Assembly: GCF_042186555.1 (NCBI RefSeq)
Contig: NC_133332.1
Span: forward strand, 123,381,375 to 123,445,374
From: Aquarana catesbeiana
Lineage: Eukaryota; Chordata; Amphibia; Anura; Ranidae
Reading direction: 5' to 3'
Length of the DNA stretch: 64,000 nt
Within the stretch, counting starts at the first letter, position 1. Each line of letters begins with the position of its first letter. The notes under the pieces are model-generated. The model saw only the letters and a list, made by a program, of their open reading frames with translations. It did not search any database and was not told the DNA's origin. Below, piece by piece: positions 32,665 to 43,898 of this stretch. The position numbers were made by a program, and so were the translations under genes.

Positions 32665-34650
32665 CAGTTTAGCTAGATCCGTTCCTGTTATCTTCTAGAC
32701 TATTTACATTTAGTGCAGTGCGTCCTGCTCACAGTGTTCAGCTAGATCCGTTCCTGTTATATTCCTACTGACAGGCAGGCTTGTCTTGTTACAGTATTTT
32801 GAAGAAAATTACTGGTGTTCTTTTGATCCTATTAGTACCACAGTCAGGCAGCTAGACTATTTACATTTAGTGCAGTGCGTCCTGCTCACAGTGTTCAGCT
32901 AGATCCGTTCCTGTTATCTTCTTACTGACAGGCAGGCTTGTCTTGTTACAGTATTTTAAAGAAAATTACTGGTGTTCTTTTGATCCTATTAGTACCACAG
33001 TCAGGCAGCTAGACTATTTACAGTTAGTGCAGTGCGTCCTGCCCACAGTGTTCTGCTAAACCTACAAGTAAGTGGGGTGCGTCCTGCTCACAGTGTTCAG
33101 CTAAACCTACAAGTTAGTGGGGTGCGTCCACCTCACAGTGTTCAGCTAAACCTACAAGCTAGTGGGGTGCGTCCTGCTCACAGTGTTCAGCTAGATCCGT
33201 TTCTGTTATCTTCTTACTAACAGGCAGGCTTGTCTTGTTACAGTAAATACAGCTACCTGAAGAAAATTGCTGGTGTTCTTTTGATCCTATTAGTACCACA
33301 GTCAGGCAGCTAGACTATTTACAGTTAGTGCAGTGCGTCCTGCTCACAGTGTTCTGCTAAACCTACAAGTTAGTGGGGTGCGTCCTGCTCACAGTGTTCA
33401 GCTAAACCTACAAGTTAGTGGGGTGCGTCCACCTCACAGTGTTCAGCTAAACCTACAAGCTAGTGGGGTGCGTCCTGCTCACAGTGTTCAGCTAGATCCG
33501 TTTCTGTTATCTTCTTACTGACAGGCAGGCTTGTCTTGTTACAGTAAATACAGCTACCTGAAGAAAATTGCTGGTGTTCTTTTGATCCTATTAGTACCAC
33601 AGTCAGGCAGCTAGACTATTTACAGTTAGTGCAGTGCGTCCTGCTCACAGTGTTCTGCTAAACCTACAAGTTAGTGGGGTGCGTCCTGCTCACAGTGTTC
33701 AGCTAAACCTACAAGTTAGTGGGGTGCGTCCACCTCACAGTGTTCAGCTAAACCTACAAGCTAGTGGGGTGCGTCCTGCTCACAGTGTTCAGCTAGATCC
33801 GTTTCTGTTATCTTCTTACTGACAGGCAGGCTTGTCTTGTTACAGTAAATACAGCTACCTGAAGAAAATTGCTGGTGTTCTTTTGATCCTATTAGTACCA
33901 CAGTCAGGCAGCTAGACTATTTACAGTTAGTGCAGTGCGTCCTGCTCACAGTGTTCTGCTAAACCTACAAGTTAGTGGGGTGCGTCCTGCTCACAGTGTT
34001 CAGCTAAACCTACAAGTTAGTGGGGTGCGTCCACCTCACAGTGTTCAGCTAAACCTACAAGCTAGTGGGGTGCGTCCTGCTCACAGTGTTCAGCTAGATC
34101 CGTTCCTGTTATCTTCTTACTGACAGGCAGGCTTGTCTTGTTACAGTAAATACAGCTACCTGAAGAAAATTGCTGGTGTTCTTTTGATCCTATTAGTACC
34201 ACAGTCAGGCAGCTAGACTATTTACAGTTAGTGCAGTGCGTCCTGCTCACAGTGTTCTGCTAAACCTACAAGTTAGTGGGGTGCGTCCTGCTCACAGTGT
34301 TCAGCTAAACCTACAAGTTAGTGGGGTGCGTCCACCTCACAGTGTTCAGCTAAACCTACAAGCTAGTGGGGTGCGTCCTGCTCACAGTGTTCAGCTAGAT
34401 CCGTTCCTGTTATCTTCTTACTGACAGGCAGGCTTGTCTTGTTACAGTATTTTAAAGAAAATTGCTGGTGTTCTTTTGATCCTATTAGTACCACAGTCAG
34501 GCAGCTAGACTATTTACAGTTAGTGCAGTGCGTCCTGCTCACAGTGTTCTGCTAAACCTACAAGTTAGTGGGGTGCGCCCTGCTCACAGTGTTCAGCTAA
34601 ACCTACAAGTTAGTGGGGTGCGTCCACCTCACAGTGTTCAGCTAAAGCTA
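32665..34650 (+). repeat. Higher-order minisatellite in the hAT1 leader (301-bp units)
   Basis: CTAGACTATTTACA recurs at about 32695, 32852, 33010, 33312, 33613, 33914, 34215 and 34507: two spacings near 158 bp, then four of 301 bp and one of 292. Each 301-bp unit holds three 45-bp subunits (CTAAACCTACAAGTTAGTGG...CACAGTGTTCAG). Units differ by only a few bases. A 62-codon frame repeats in each unit because 45 is a multiple of three; I do not regard it as a gene. Confidence 0.93.
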
Positions 34651-34718
34651 CCTGTAGAAGGTTGGTGGTGTTCTCATACTACAGGCAGGCAGTTGATTTT
34701 GCTAGCTGCAGTATCAGT

Positions 34719-34743
34719 ACATATATATATATATATATATATA
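34719..34743. repeat. (AT)n microsatellite before the hAT1 transposase
   Basis: Simple AT repeat about 35 bp upstream of the ATG. Confidence 0.9.
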
Positions 34744-34774
34744 TCCCAGCTTAGTGCAGCTACAGGCCATTAGT

Positions 34775-37700
34775 ATGTCTGGAAGGCCAAGAAGGAGAGG
34801 CAGACAGTCACAAGCCAATAAGAGAGGGCAAGCAGGCTCTGTGTCTAGTGCTGGTCGTGGAGACGGTGCATCCTCATCAGCACGTGGCCATGGGACACGC
34901 TTGGCCTTTTTTTCGGCAGCTGGCCATGTTGAGCCGCAACATGCGGAAGACTTGGTCGAGTGGATGACCAAGCCGTCCTCATCCTCCTCATCCTCTCTCA
35001 CCCATGCCCAGGGTACTTTGTCTGGCAAAGCAGCGGCCTCTTCCCTTGGCTCAATGTCATCAGTGACTCCTTCCCTAGCCCCACCATGTCCTCCTGAGGA
35101 GTCCCTCGAACTGTTTGACCACAGTGTTGGGTACATGCTCCAGGAGGATGCCCAGCGTTTGGAAGGCTCTGATGATGATACTGAGCTCGATGAAGGCAGT
35201 AACACGAGCACGGACAGAGGGGGTGCCCAAGAAGGACAGCAATCTGGCAGTCATGCTCCCCCTGCTGCAGCATACTGCCAGGTTTGCTCCAGTGATGAGG
35301 AGGGAGATGATGATGAGGTCACTGACTCAACGTGGGTGCCTGATAGGAGAGAGGAGGAGGAGGAGGAGGAGGAGGCGGCACATCACCAACGAGGCAGGAT
35401 GCCCTCCAGGGGCCAGCCTAAGGGCAGCACATTGACTGCATCACACCCCAAAGCTCCACATGTGCAGGGCGCTGCAGTCTCTGCGCGTTATTCAAAAAGT
35501 TCTTTGGTGTGGGCCTTTTTTGAGACGAGTGCATCAGATCGCACCGCTGCTATTTGCAACATATGTCTCAAGCGTATCTCGCGTGGCCAAAACATCTCCC
35601 GCTTGGGTACCACATGCTTGACCAGACATATGTTGACCTGCCATGCAGTTCGTTGGCAAGCGTATCTAAAAGACCCACACCAAAGAACAAAGAGGACCTC
35701 TGCTTGCTCCTCATCAGCTGAGATTTCCAACCCCACTAGACCTTCAGTCCTCTCTGAGACCTGCACTGAGAGGAATGAAGGTGTAGAATTAGGTGTGTCA
35801 CAGCCACGTACTTGTGGGCAATCTGATTTTGGTACACCGACATCAGATTGTACCAGGCAAATTTCCCTGCCCCAGCTGCTGCACCGCCGAAAGAAGTTTG
35901 CTCCCAGCCATCCACATGCCCAACGGTTGAATGCTAGCTTGGCAAAATTGCTAGCACTTCAACTGCTGCCTTTTCAGTTGGTAGACTCTGCCCCCTTCCG
36001 TGAGTTTGTGGAATGTGCGGTTCCTCAGTGGCAGGTACCCAAACGCCACTTTTTCTCACGGAAGGCAATTCCGGCTCTCTACCAGCATGTGGAAGGCAAT
36101 GTCCATGCCTCGCTGGACAGGGCGGTCAGCGGTAAGGTGCATATTACCGCTGACTCATGGTCCAGCAGGCATGGACAGGGACGTTACCTAAGTTTCACGG
36201 CGCATTGGGTGACTCTGCTGGCAGCTGGGAAGGATGCAGGACAAGGTGCAGTAGTGTTGGAGGTTGTTCCGCCACCACGCCTCCAAAATGCTAAGGATTG
36301 TGACACACCTCTCTCCTCCACCCCCTCCTCTTCTTCTTCCTCCATGGCCTCTTCCTCGGAACCAGCGGTGCTCCGTAGTCGTTCAAGGGGCTACGCAAGT
36401 ACGCAGGCCAAAAGATGCCATGCGGTGCTTGAGCTGGTGTGCTTGGGGGACAGGAGCCACACTGGGGCAGAGGTTCTGTCAGCTCTGCAGGGGCAGGTTC
36501 AGAGGTGGTTGACGCCACACCAACTTAAGGCAGGAATGGTGGTTTGCGACAATGGCACCAACCTCCTCTCTGCCCTCCGACAGGGACAAATGACCCATGT
36601 GCCCTGTTTGGCTCACGTCCTTAACTTGGTGGTGCAGCGGTTCTTGGGCAGGTACCCGGGCTTACAGGATGTCCTGAGGCAGTCCAGGAAAGTCTGTGTG
36701 CATTTCCACCGGTCATATAATGCCAGTGCTCGGCTGACGGACCTCCAAAAGGAGTTTAACCTGCCCAAGAACCGCCTAATCTGTGACATGCCCACCAGGT
36801 GGAACTCAACGTTGGCCATGCTGCAGCGGCTGCACACGCAGCAGAGGGCCATCAATGAGTACCTGTGCGACTATGGCACCAGGACAGGGTCAGGGGAGCT
36901 TGGTTTTTTTTCCCCACGCCAGTGGGCCATGATCAGGGATGCATGCACTGTCCTGTCACCATTTGAGGAGGCCACGAGGATGGTGAGCAGTGACAGTGCA
37001 TGCATCAGTGACACTGTCCCCCTTGTCCACCTGTTGGAGCACACGCTGCGTGGAATAATGGACAGGGCACTTGAGGCAGAACAGAGGCAGGAAGAGGAGG
37101 ACTTCCTTAGCTCTCAAGGCCCCCTTTATCCAGACAGTGTTCCTGCGTGCCCGCCGATCACACAGGAAGAGGACGAGGAGGAAGAGGAGGAGGAGGAGGA
37201 GGAAGATTGTGTCAGTATGGAGGTGGAGCCTGGCACTCAGCATCAGCAGCAGTCTTGAAGGGATCAGTCCCAAGAAACACATGGACTTGTACGTGGCTGG
37301 GAGGAGGTGGCTGCGGACCATGTCGTCCTTAGTGACCCAGAGGACTCCGGACCGAATGCCTCAGCAAACCTACGCTGCATGGCCTCCCTGATCCTGCAAA
37401 GCCTGCGTAAGGATCCTTGTATTCGTGGTATCAAGGAGAAGGACCAATACTGGCTGGCAACCCTCCTTGATCCACGTTACAAGGGTAAGGTGGCGGACCT
37501 TATCTTGCCATCGCAGAGGGAGCAGAGGATGAAACATCTTCGGGAGGCCTTGCAGAAAGGTCTGTGCAACGCGTTCCCAGAGACTGGGAGGTTACAAACT
37601 CCTGTTTCTGGACAACGTGTTGCTGAGGCTTTGGTCAGTCAAAGAAGGAGCGGTGGAGAAGGTGGCCGTCTGACCGATGCGTTCAGACAATTTTTTGGTC

Positions 37701-38056
37701 CGCAGCCCCAAGGTATGATCGGTTCCAGCAACCATCGCCAGCGTCTGTTTTACATGGTGCAGGAATACCTAGGGGCAAGATCAGACTTGGACACCTTTCC
37801 CACCGAAAATCCTCTGGGTTACTGGGTCTTGAGGATGGATCACTGGCCAGAGCTTGCACAGTATGCAATTGAGCTACTGGCCTGTCCTGCATCCAGCGTT
37901 CTTTCGGAACGCACATTCAGTGCTGCTGGAGGCGTGGTAACCGATCACAGGGTGCGTCTGTCCACTGACTCGGTCGATCGACTGACCTTCATAAAAATGA
38001 ATGAGTCTTGGATCACCACCAGCTACCAAGCACCTGATGCTGATGTAACCGAATAA
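34775..38056 (+). pseudogene. hAT1 transposase (BED finger, hATC), single in-frame stop
   Basis: ATG at 34775 (MSGRPRRRGRQ). About 1,093 codons to a stop at 38056, open throughout in one frame except a TGA at 37256-37258 (codon 828), where hAT2 and hAT3 have a serine codon. The acidic N-terminus is followed by a BED zinc finger at about residues 238-295 (LVWAFFETSA, CNIC, then HMLTCH). RNase H-like core: first Asp in ITADSWSSRHGQG (about 458), second in VVCDNGTNLLSAL (about 591), CLAHVLNLVVQRFL (about 609) and PTRWNSTL (about 673). The hATC region ends with LSERTFSAAGG, with catalytic Glu at about 1045. The stop falls in an acidic linker before the C-terminal third, so the made protein would lack hATC. 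If the stop is a sequencing error or is read through, the gene would be complete. Confidence 0.92.
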
Positions 38057-38154
38057 ATCTCAGATCCCTTCAAAGACTACCTATGCTGATGCTGAGTGAC
38101 TATCCCTGAGTAAGTATCCTCTTCCTCCTCAATCATCACGCTGATAGCTTGTAA

Positions 38155-38600
38155 GAACATTTTTGGTTCTGGGTGCCACCACCAGTGCCTAAGGCACAAT
38201 TTTTCAGCCTCTGTTTAACAGGGGCGTGTAATTACGATTTTTGATGTAATACTTTGCAGCAGGGCTCGTTCCTGCATTCCAACTAGAGTGTCTGTGAGGG
38301 GTTGCAGTGTTGTGGCACCAGCACCAGTGCCTAAGGCCCAATTTTTCAGCCCTTGTTTAACAGGGGCGTGTAATTAAAATTTTTGATGCAATACTTTGCA
38401 GCAGGGCTCGTTCCTGCATTCCAACTAGAGTGTCTGTGAGGGGTTGCAGTGTTGTGGCACCAGCACCAGTGCCTAAGGCCTAATTTTTCAGCTCCTGTTC
38501 AACAGGGGCATGTAATTACAATTCTTGATCTAATATTTCACAGCAGAGCCCTGTGAGGGCTTACAGTGTTGTGGCCACAGCAACACCTAAGGCCCAAATT
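38155..38600 (+). repeat. Tandem repeat of about 142 bp in the hAT1 3' region
   Basis: GTGCCTAAGGC recurs at about 38184, 38328 and 38470, with a partial unit near 38580. Each unit has a hairpin-forming TGTTTAACAGGGG block. Related units occur in hAT2 (53100-53540) and hAT3 (43090-43830). Confidence 0.88.
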
Positions 38601-39571
38601 TCTGCTGAGTATATAGGGCAGGACCCTACTTTCAAACAACTAACTTACAAACGACTCCTACTTGCAAACGGAAGGAGACAACAGGAAGTGAAATCTACCC
38701 CTAGGAAGGGAAATTCTCTCCTGTAAGAGTTAATATGGGAAAAACATTTCTCACTGATGCTTTCCAATCCATTGGGACAAAAAGTGAGGTGAAATCTTCT
38801 GAAGAGGAGGAAAGACAGCAAAACAAATGTCACAGGGGTGATAACCCTTCCCTATGTTTTCCAAAAAGCTTAAAAAAGATTTTTTGGCTGGAGCTAAACA
38901 CGTTAAAAATGTACCCATTCAAAATTACAAAGAGATTCTACTTAACAACAAACCTACAGCCTGTATACTGCTGTTCAGAGTATATAGGGCCTGGTGGCCC
39001 CACACCTTTCCTTATTTTAATTTGGGTGCGGGGTTCCCCTTAATATCCATACAAGACCCAAAGGGCCTGGTAATGGACTGGGGGGTACCCATGCCGTTTG
39101 TCTCACTGATTTTCATCCATATTGCCAGGACCCGACATTACATTAAACCCGCAAGCAGTTTTAAATGAGATTTTTTCCTTTAAAAATGACATTTGGTGCA
39201 GGGACTGTTCTAAACACGGGAAACACGCGTCACTTTACAGGCATACTATAGACACCCCTCAGGTACGATATTTAAAGGAATATTTCACTTTTTTTTTTTT
39301 TTACTTTAAGCATCATTAAAATCACTGCTCCCGAAAAAACGGCCGTTTTTAAAAGTTTTTTTTGCATTGATACATGTCCCCTGGGGTAGGACCCGGGTCC
39401 CCAAACCCTTTTTAGGACAATACCATGCAAATTAGCCTTTAAAATGAGCACTTTTGATTTCGAACGTTCGAGTCCCATAGACGTCAATGGGGTTCTAACG
39501 TTCGTGCGAACTTTCGGTCCGTTCGCAGGTTCTGGTGCGAACCGAACCGGGGGGTGTTCGGCTCATCCCTA
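38601..39571 (+). other. hAT1 3' non-coding terminal region
   Basis: No coding sequence. Ends in CGAAC-rich inverted motifs and the terminal repeat. Inverted equivalents at 29329-29659 and 42865-43090 define hAT3. Confidence 0.75.
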
Positions 39572-39579
39572 ATCTAGAT

Positions 39580-42436
39580 GAATTCTTCTCAATTAACTCA
39601 GCATCCGTATCTGACCCGCTGGTGGTGTGGAATACTCATAAGGCTGTTATGAGAGGCGTGTTTATACAATTGGGAGCTAGAGCAAAGAAAAAGAGAATAC
39701 AGAGGTTAGATGAACTTACTGCTGACATAGCAACCACTGAGGCCTCAAACAAATCCAACCCTTCCCCTTTCCTCCAATCTAAAACATTTTCGCTATGTCA
39801 TGAATTACGCTCTCTACTTCTGGAGGCATATGAAAAAACGTATAAAAAAATTTAAAGCTACTACATACGCAACAGGGAACAAAGCAGGTAAAGCAATGTT
39901 GCTGCGAGTCAAAGGCCACAGGTGAAAGACCAAAATCCCATTCCTATACCACCCTCACACTAACGAAAAATTACTTAAACCCAATTCCATAGCCAATGCA
40001 TTTAGTACATACTGCAAAGACCTCTACAACATTGAGGATAATAGCATGCACCAACCCTCCCAGGAGGATATTTTTGCCTTCTTGGAACATGTTAATCTTC
40101 CATCTATATCACCACAACAACTAGAACCTCTAAATACCCCCTTCACTATTCCTGAAATGTTACAAGTGATCCACACCCTTCCCAATTCTAAATCCCCAGG
40201 ACCGGATGGCTTCACTGGGAAATACTACAAAAAATTTCAAAGTACTCTAGCCCCCACACTGTGTCAGACCTACAATTCAGCTGCCTATTCTTCATCCTTC
40301 CCCACTAAAATGCTTAGTGCTTTAGTAGTGACCCTACCAAAACCTGGCAAGGAACCTTCTTTACCAAAAAATTTCCGACCTATATCCCTGCTCAACATAG
40401 ATTTAAAAATGTATGCAAAACTCATAGCTAAAAGACTAGAGGACATATTGCCTTCCATTATCCACAAGGACCAATCGGGATTTACAAAAGTTCGCCAAGC
40501 ATCAGATGCTACCAGACGTGTAATAAATGCTATCCACAGAAACCACAAAAACACCTTCCATATTCCTATCGCTAGACGCTGAAAAAGCATTTGATAGGGT
40601 AAATTGGGGTTACCTATCGTCAGTCCTGACTAAATTCGGACTGCATGGTCAGAATCATAAAGCCATAATGGCCCTGTACTCTGTCCCATTAGTTCGAGTA
40701 TAGTCGGCGGATTCCCTATCACTGCCATTTCAGATCTCAAATGGTACACGACAAGGGTGACCTTTATCCCCCCTAATTTTTAACCTCATTATGGAACCCC
40801 TAGCTGAAAGTATCAAAACCAACCAAAAAATTTCAGGTATTTCCATTGCTGACCAAGAGCATAAGCTAGCCTGGTTTAGTGACATTTCTTACTACAAGGT
40901 CAATGAGAATAAATCCTATATCTTAAACTTGGGAGTAAACACATGCACCAGCGACCATCTCAAACAGCGATTCCCCTATACATGGGCAGATAACACAATA
41001 ATCTATTTAGGAGTTCAACTGTCTAACTCATCCAAATCCTTATTTCGACAGAAGTACTTACCACTCTGCACTAAATTACAAGAAGATCTCACCAGGCTAG
41101 CGTTGCATAAATTCTCGTGAATGGGGCGCTTAGCAGCCTTCAAAATGCTCCATCTTCCTCAAATTCTATATTTATTTAGAACCCTCCTGATCCCAATACC
41201 ATCTAACTACTTCAAATCACTTCAAACTATCCTTTCTAGATTCATATGGCAGGGTAAAAAGTCTAGATGCGGACATGTGAGGCTAATAAAGCAACGACAG
41301 GCAGGAGGAACGGGTTATGTAGACTTTCAGGATTATTACTTGGCCTCTGTGCTCACGTAATCTAAAGAATGGTTCCTGTCTCCTCCACCCACACTATGGG
41401 GGAAAATGGAAGCTGCTACTATCCCAGGGGGCAACCTGTCTATGTGGATACCTTCTACGGCACTTGGAGCCAAGATCCCTCCCTGTATCTCCCAAACAAT
41501 CTTAGCAACACTTAAATCCTGAGTTAGATTCCTAAAACTTAGCTTATCACGCCCTCTCCAATCCACTGTCCGTATCCCTCTGGAAGTGCTGCATAATTTC
41601 ATGCAGTCAACATCCTTTACACCATGGAAAGTGAACAGAATAACATATATCACTGATCTGATCGATAAGGAGAAAACTAAATCATTCCCCACACTACAAA
41701 AAGAGTATTACTTACCAAACTCAGACCTCTTTCTTTACATTCGTACCAAACATTGAATCGCCACGCTCCCAGCATGGTCCTATAACATACCCCAATTAGC
41801 TTGGACCTTTTTCAGAACACCCACACCACACCAAAAGGGAATCTCACTATTCTACAATCTTCTCCAACAAAAAAGTATCTTTACCAAATCCGCCCCACTG
41901 ATTAGATGGGAAGCAGATCTTGGATGCACTTACACTGTAGAAAATGGGAAAAAGTCTGTAACGCTTCGTATAAAGCCACCTGTTGTTCCACCCTATGGGA
42001 ATTGTCCATCAAACTACCACACCCCGACAGAATATCTAAATATAACACCAAACTAGACGACAAATGCTGGAGGCTGTGCGGATAGAAGGGAGATTTATTT
42101 CACATATTCTGGATATGCCCCAAACTAACACACTATTGGGAAACAACTTTCCAATTACTTTCTGAAATCACCAACACAATAATACCATTGAAGCCCTCAC
42201 TGGCACTACTTTCTCTAGTCATAGAATGCTACCCAAACCCGATCAGAAACATCTTAACACATGTTCTGCTATCTGCTAGACTCAGTATCATGAGAAAGTG
42301 GAGGAATCTTGACCCACCCACACTGAGGGAGGTAGTGGAATCAACCCAAGTACACTACATCCATGAATCAACACTAGCTCTCCGACGTAACAATAAGGAC
42401 CATAGCTATAAAATGTGGCAGCCATTGTTAATCTAG
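39580..42436 (+). pseudogene. L1#2 ORF2, 3' half: reverse transcriptase and C-terminus
   Basis: Continues from the hAT1 insertion (EFFSINSASVSDPLVVW). Open blocks: 39580-39855, 40046-40582 (SPGPDGFTGKYYKKF, LPKPGKEPSLPKNFRPISLL), then after a slip DAEKAFDRVNWGYLSS (motif A) and NGTRQG.PLSPLIFNLIMEP (motif B, with a stop inside). 40791-41120 follows, in which the ADD segment of motif C is deleted: LAWFSD runs straight into YYKVNENKS. Thumb and C-terminal parts (GRLAAFKMLHLPQILYLFRT, and a terminal RKWRNLDPPTLREV) go to 42436. Dead copy. Confidence 0.87.
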
Positions 42437-42864
42437 ACTAACTCCTAAAGTATTGTCAAGGCTCTATGTTCCTAACTATCTCACATAAGAACTATATTAC
42501 TCAGCTCTGATGGTTGAACCTTTTCACTTTGAAGTCGCTTTGAAGTATAGGATCACAATGTTCTGTTACTATGAGAGGAGAGAGGTTGCCTCCAACCTGG
42601 ACACAGTATTGTACCCATGGGGGTGTCCGGGAGGGTAGTCACCTCTAATACCTCTACTACCCCTAGAGTAGCCGAATAACTGGCATTAAGATATTAATAC
42701 CTGTAATAACAGTGTTGTATTACCTCACATATAGGTATATATAGTTACCAAACAAATGTATTCTATCTTACTCGACAGATACTGTTTTCTGTATGTTTGT
42801 ACATTGAATTGTCTACTCCATTTTGGTATTAATGAAAAACTTTCAATAAAAACCTGTTGATTAA
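42437..42864 (+). other. L1#2 3' UTR
   Basis: Non-coding. AATAAA at 42845-42850, then CCTGTTGATTAAAA, ending at the 13-bp duplication. Confidence 0.7.
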
Positions 42865-43089
42865 AAAACTGCTCACGGCTGTAATGTATTGTCGGATCCT
42901 GGCAATATAGATAAAAATCATTGAAAAAAAACAGCATGGGTTCCACCCCCCAGTCCATTACCAGGCCCTTTGGGTCTGGTATGAATATTAAAAATGAAAA
43001 ACAAATGGCGTAGGGGTCCCCCAGGCACTATATACTCTGAACAGCAGTATATATACTATACGGCCTGCCCTATATACTCTGCAGAAAAA

Positions 43090-43830
43090 GTGGGCCTTCG
43101 GTGTTGGTGGTACCAGAACACTGTAACCCCTCATAGTTACTCTTGTTGGGCTCAGGAACAGGCCCTGCTGTGAAATATTATATCAAAAATTTTAATTACA
43201 TGCCCCTGTTAAACAGGGGCAAAAAAATTGGGCCTTTGGTTTTGGTGGCGCCAGAACACTGTAACCCCTCACAAATACTCTTGTTGGGCGCAGGAACTGG
43301 CCCCGCTGTAAAATATTATATCAAAAATTGTAAGTATATGCCCCTGTTAAACAGGGGAAGAAATATTGGGCCTTGGGTGGTGGTAGTGGTGCCACACTGT
43401 AACCCCTCACAGATATTCTTGTTGGGCGCAGGAATGGACCTTGTTGTGAAATATTATATCAAAAAGTGTAATTACATGCCCCTGTTAAACAGGGGCAGAA
43501 AAATTGGGCCTTGAGTGGTGGTGGTGCCACAACACTGTAACCCCTCACAAATACTTTTGTTGGGCGCAGGAATGGGCCCTGCTGTAAAATATTATATCAA
43601 AAATTGTAATTACATGCCCCTGTTAAACAGGGGCAGGAAAATTGGGCCTTGGGTGATGGTGCCACAACACTGCAAACCCTCACAATTACTCTTGTTGGGC
43701 ACAGGAACGGGCCCTGCTGTGAAATTTTATATAAAAAATTGTGATAACATGCCCCTGTTAAACAGGGGCAGAAAAATTGGTACTTGGGTGGTGGTGCCCT
43801 AAACCAAAATTTTGTTGGAAGCTAGCATCA
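43090..43830 (-). repeat. Tandem repeat of about 120 bp in the hAT3 3' region
   Basis: Six or so units with CCCTGTTAAACAGGGG palindromes and ACACTGTAACCCCTCACA, inverted relative to hAT1. Plus-strand open frames at 43143-43802 are repeats without a stop, not genes. Confidence 0.88.
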
Positions 43831-43898
43831 TCAAGATTCAGGAGGAATAGGATAGGCAGCATAGGCAGTCTTCAAGGGATCCCAGATCCATAACAAAT

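Larger units (their letters stand above)
32178..39571 (+). mobile_element. hAT1: 7,394-bp hAT transposon with perfect 8-bp target duplication
   Basis: ATCTAGAT at 32170-32177 and 39572-39579 flanks the element; its removal restores the L1 ORF2 frame across QQHLDEFFSIN. The ends are TAGGGATGAGC... and ...GCTCATCCCTA. Subterminal DNA is crowded with GTTCGA/CGAAC palindromes at both ends (32190-32280 and 39460-39560), probably transposase-binding sites. Internally: TATA-like promoter, 2-kb repeat array, transposase, a 3' repeat array. An 8-bp duplication and a BED/hATC transposase define hAT. Confidence 0.95.
29660..42864 (+). mobile_element. Near-full-length L1-like LINE (L1#2), split by hAT1
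   Basis: The direct repeat AAAACTGCTCACG lies at 29647-29659 and 42865-42877 and joins hAT3 sequence across it, so this is a genuine target duplication. Removing hAT1 and its 8-bp duplication leaves about 5.8 kb: a short 5' leader, ORF1, ORF2 and a tail with AATAAA (42845-42850). All parts carry frameshifts or stops. The tail is short (ATTAAAA). Confidence 0.88.

Noticed and set aside
32665..34650. CRISPR-like regular repeats
   Set aside because: Units are contiguous tandem repeats without unique spacers, in a eukaryotic transposon; there are no cas-like genes.
33032..34773. Six 62-81-codon frames starting MRPAHSVLLNLQ
   Set aside because: They recur every 301 bp as part of the hAT1 leader array and have no independent coding signature.
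34714..36855. Minus-strand and alternate-frame ORFs across 34714-36855
   Set aside because: Shadows of the hAT1 transposase, which alone shows conserved domains.
43143..43802. Two plus-strand frames with repeated CNPSQILLLGAG
   Set aside because: Antisense readings of the hAT3 3' tandem units.
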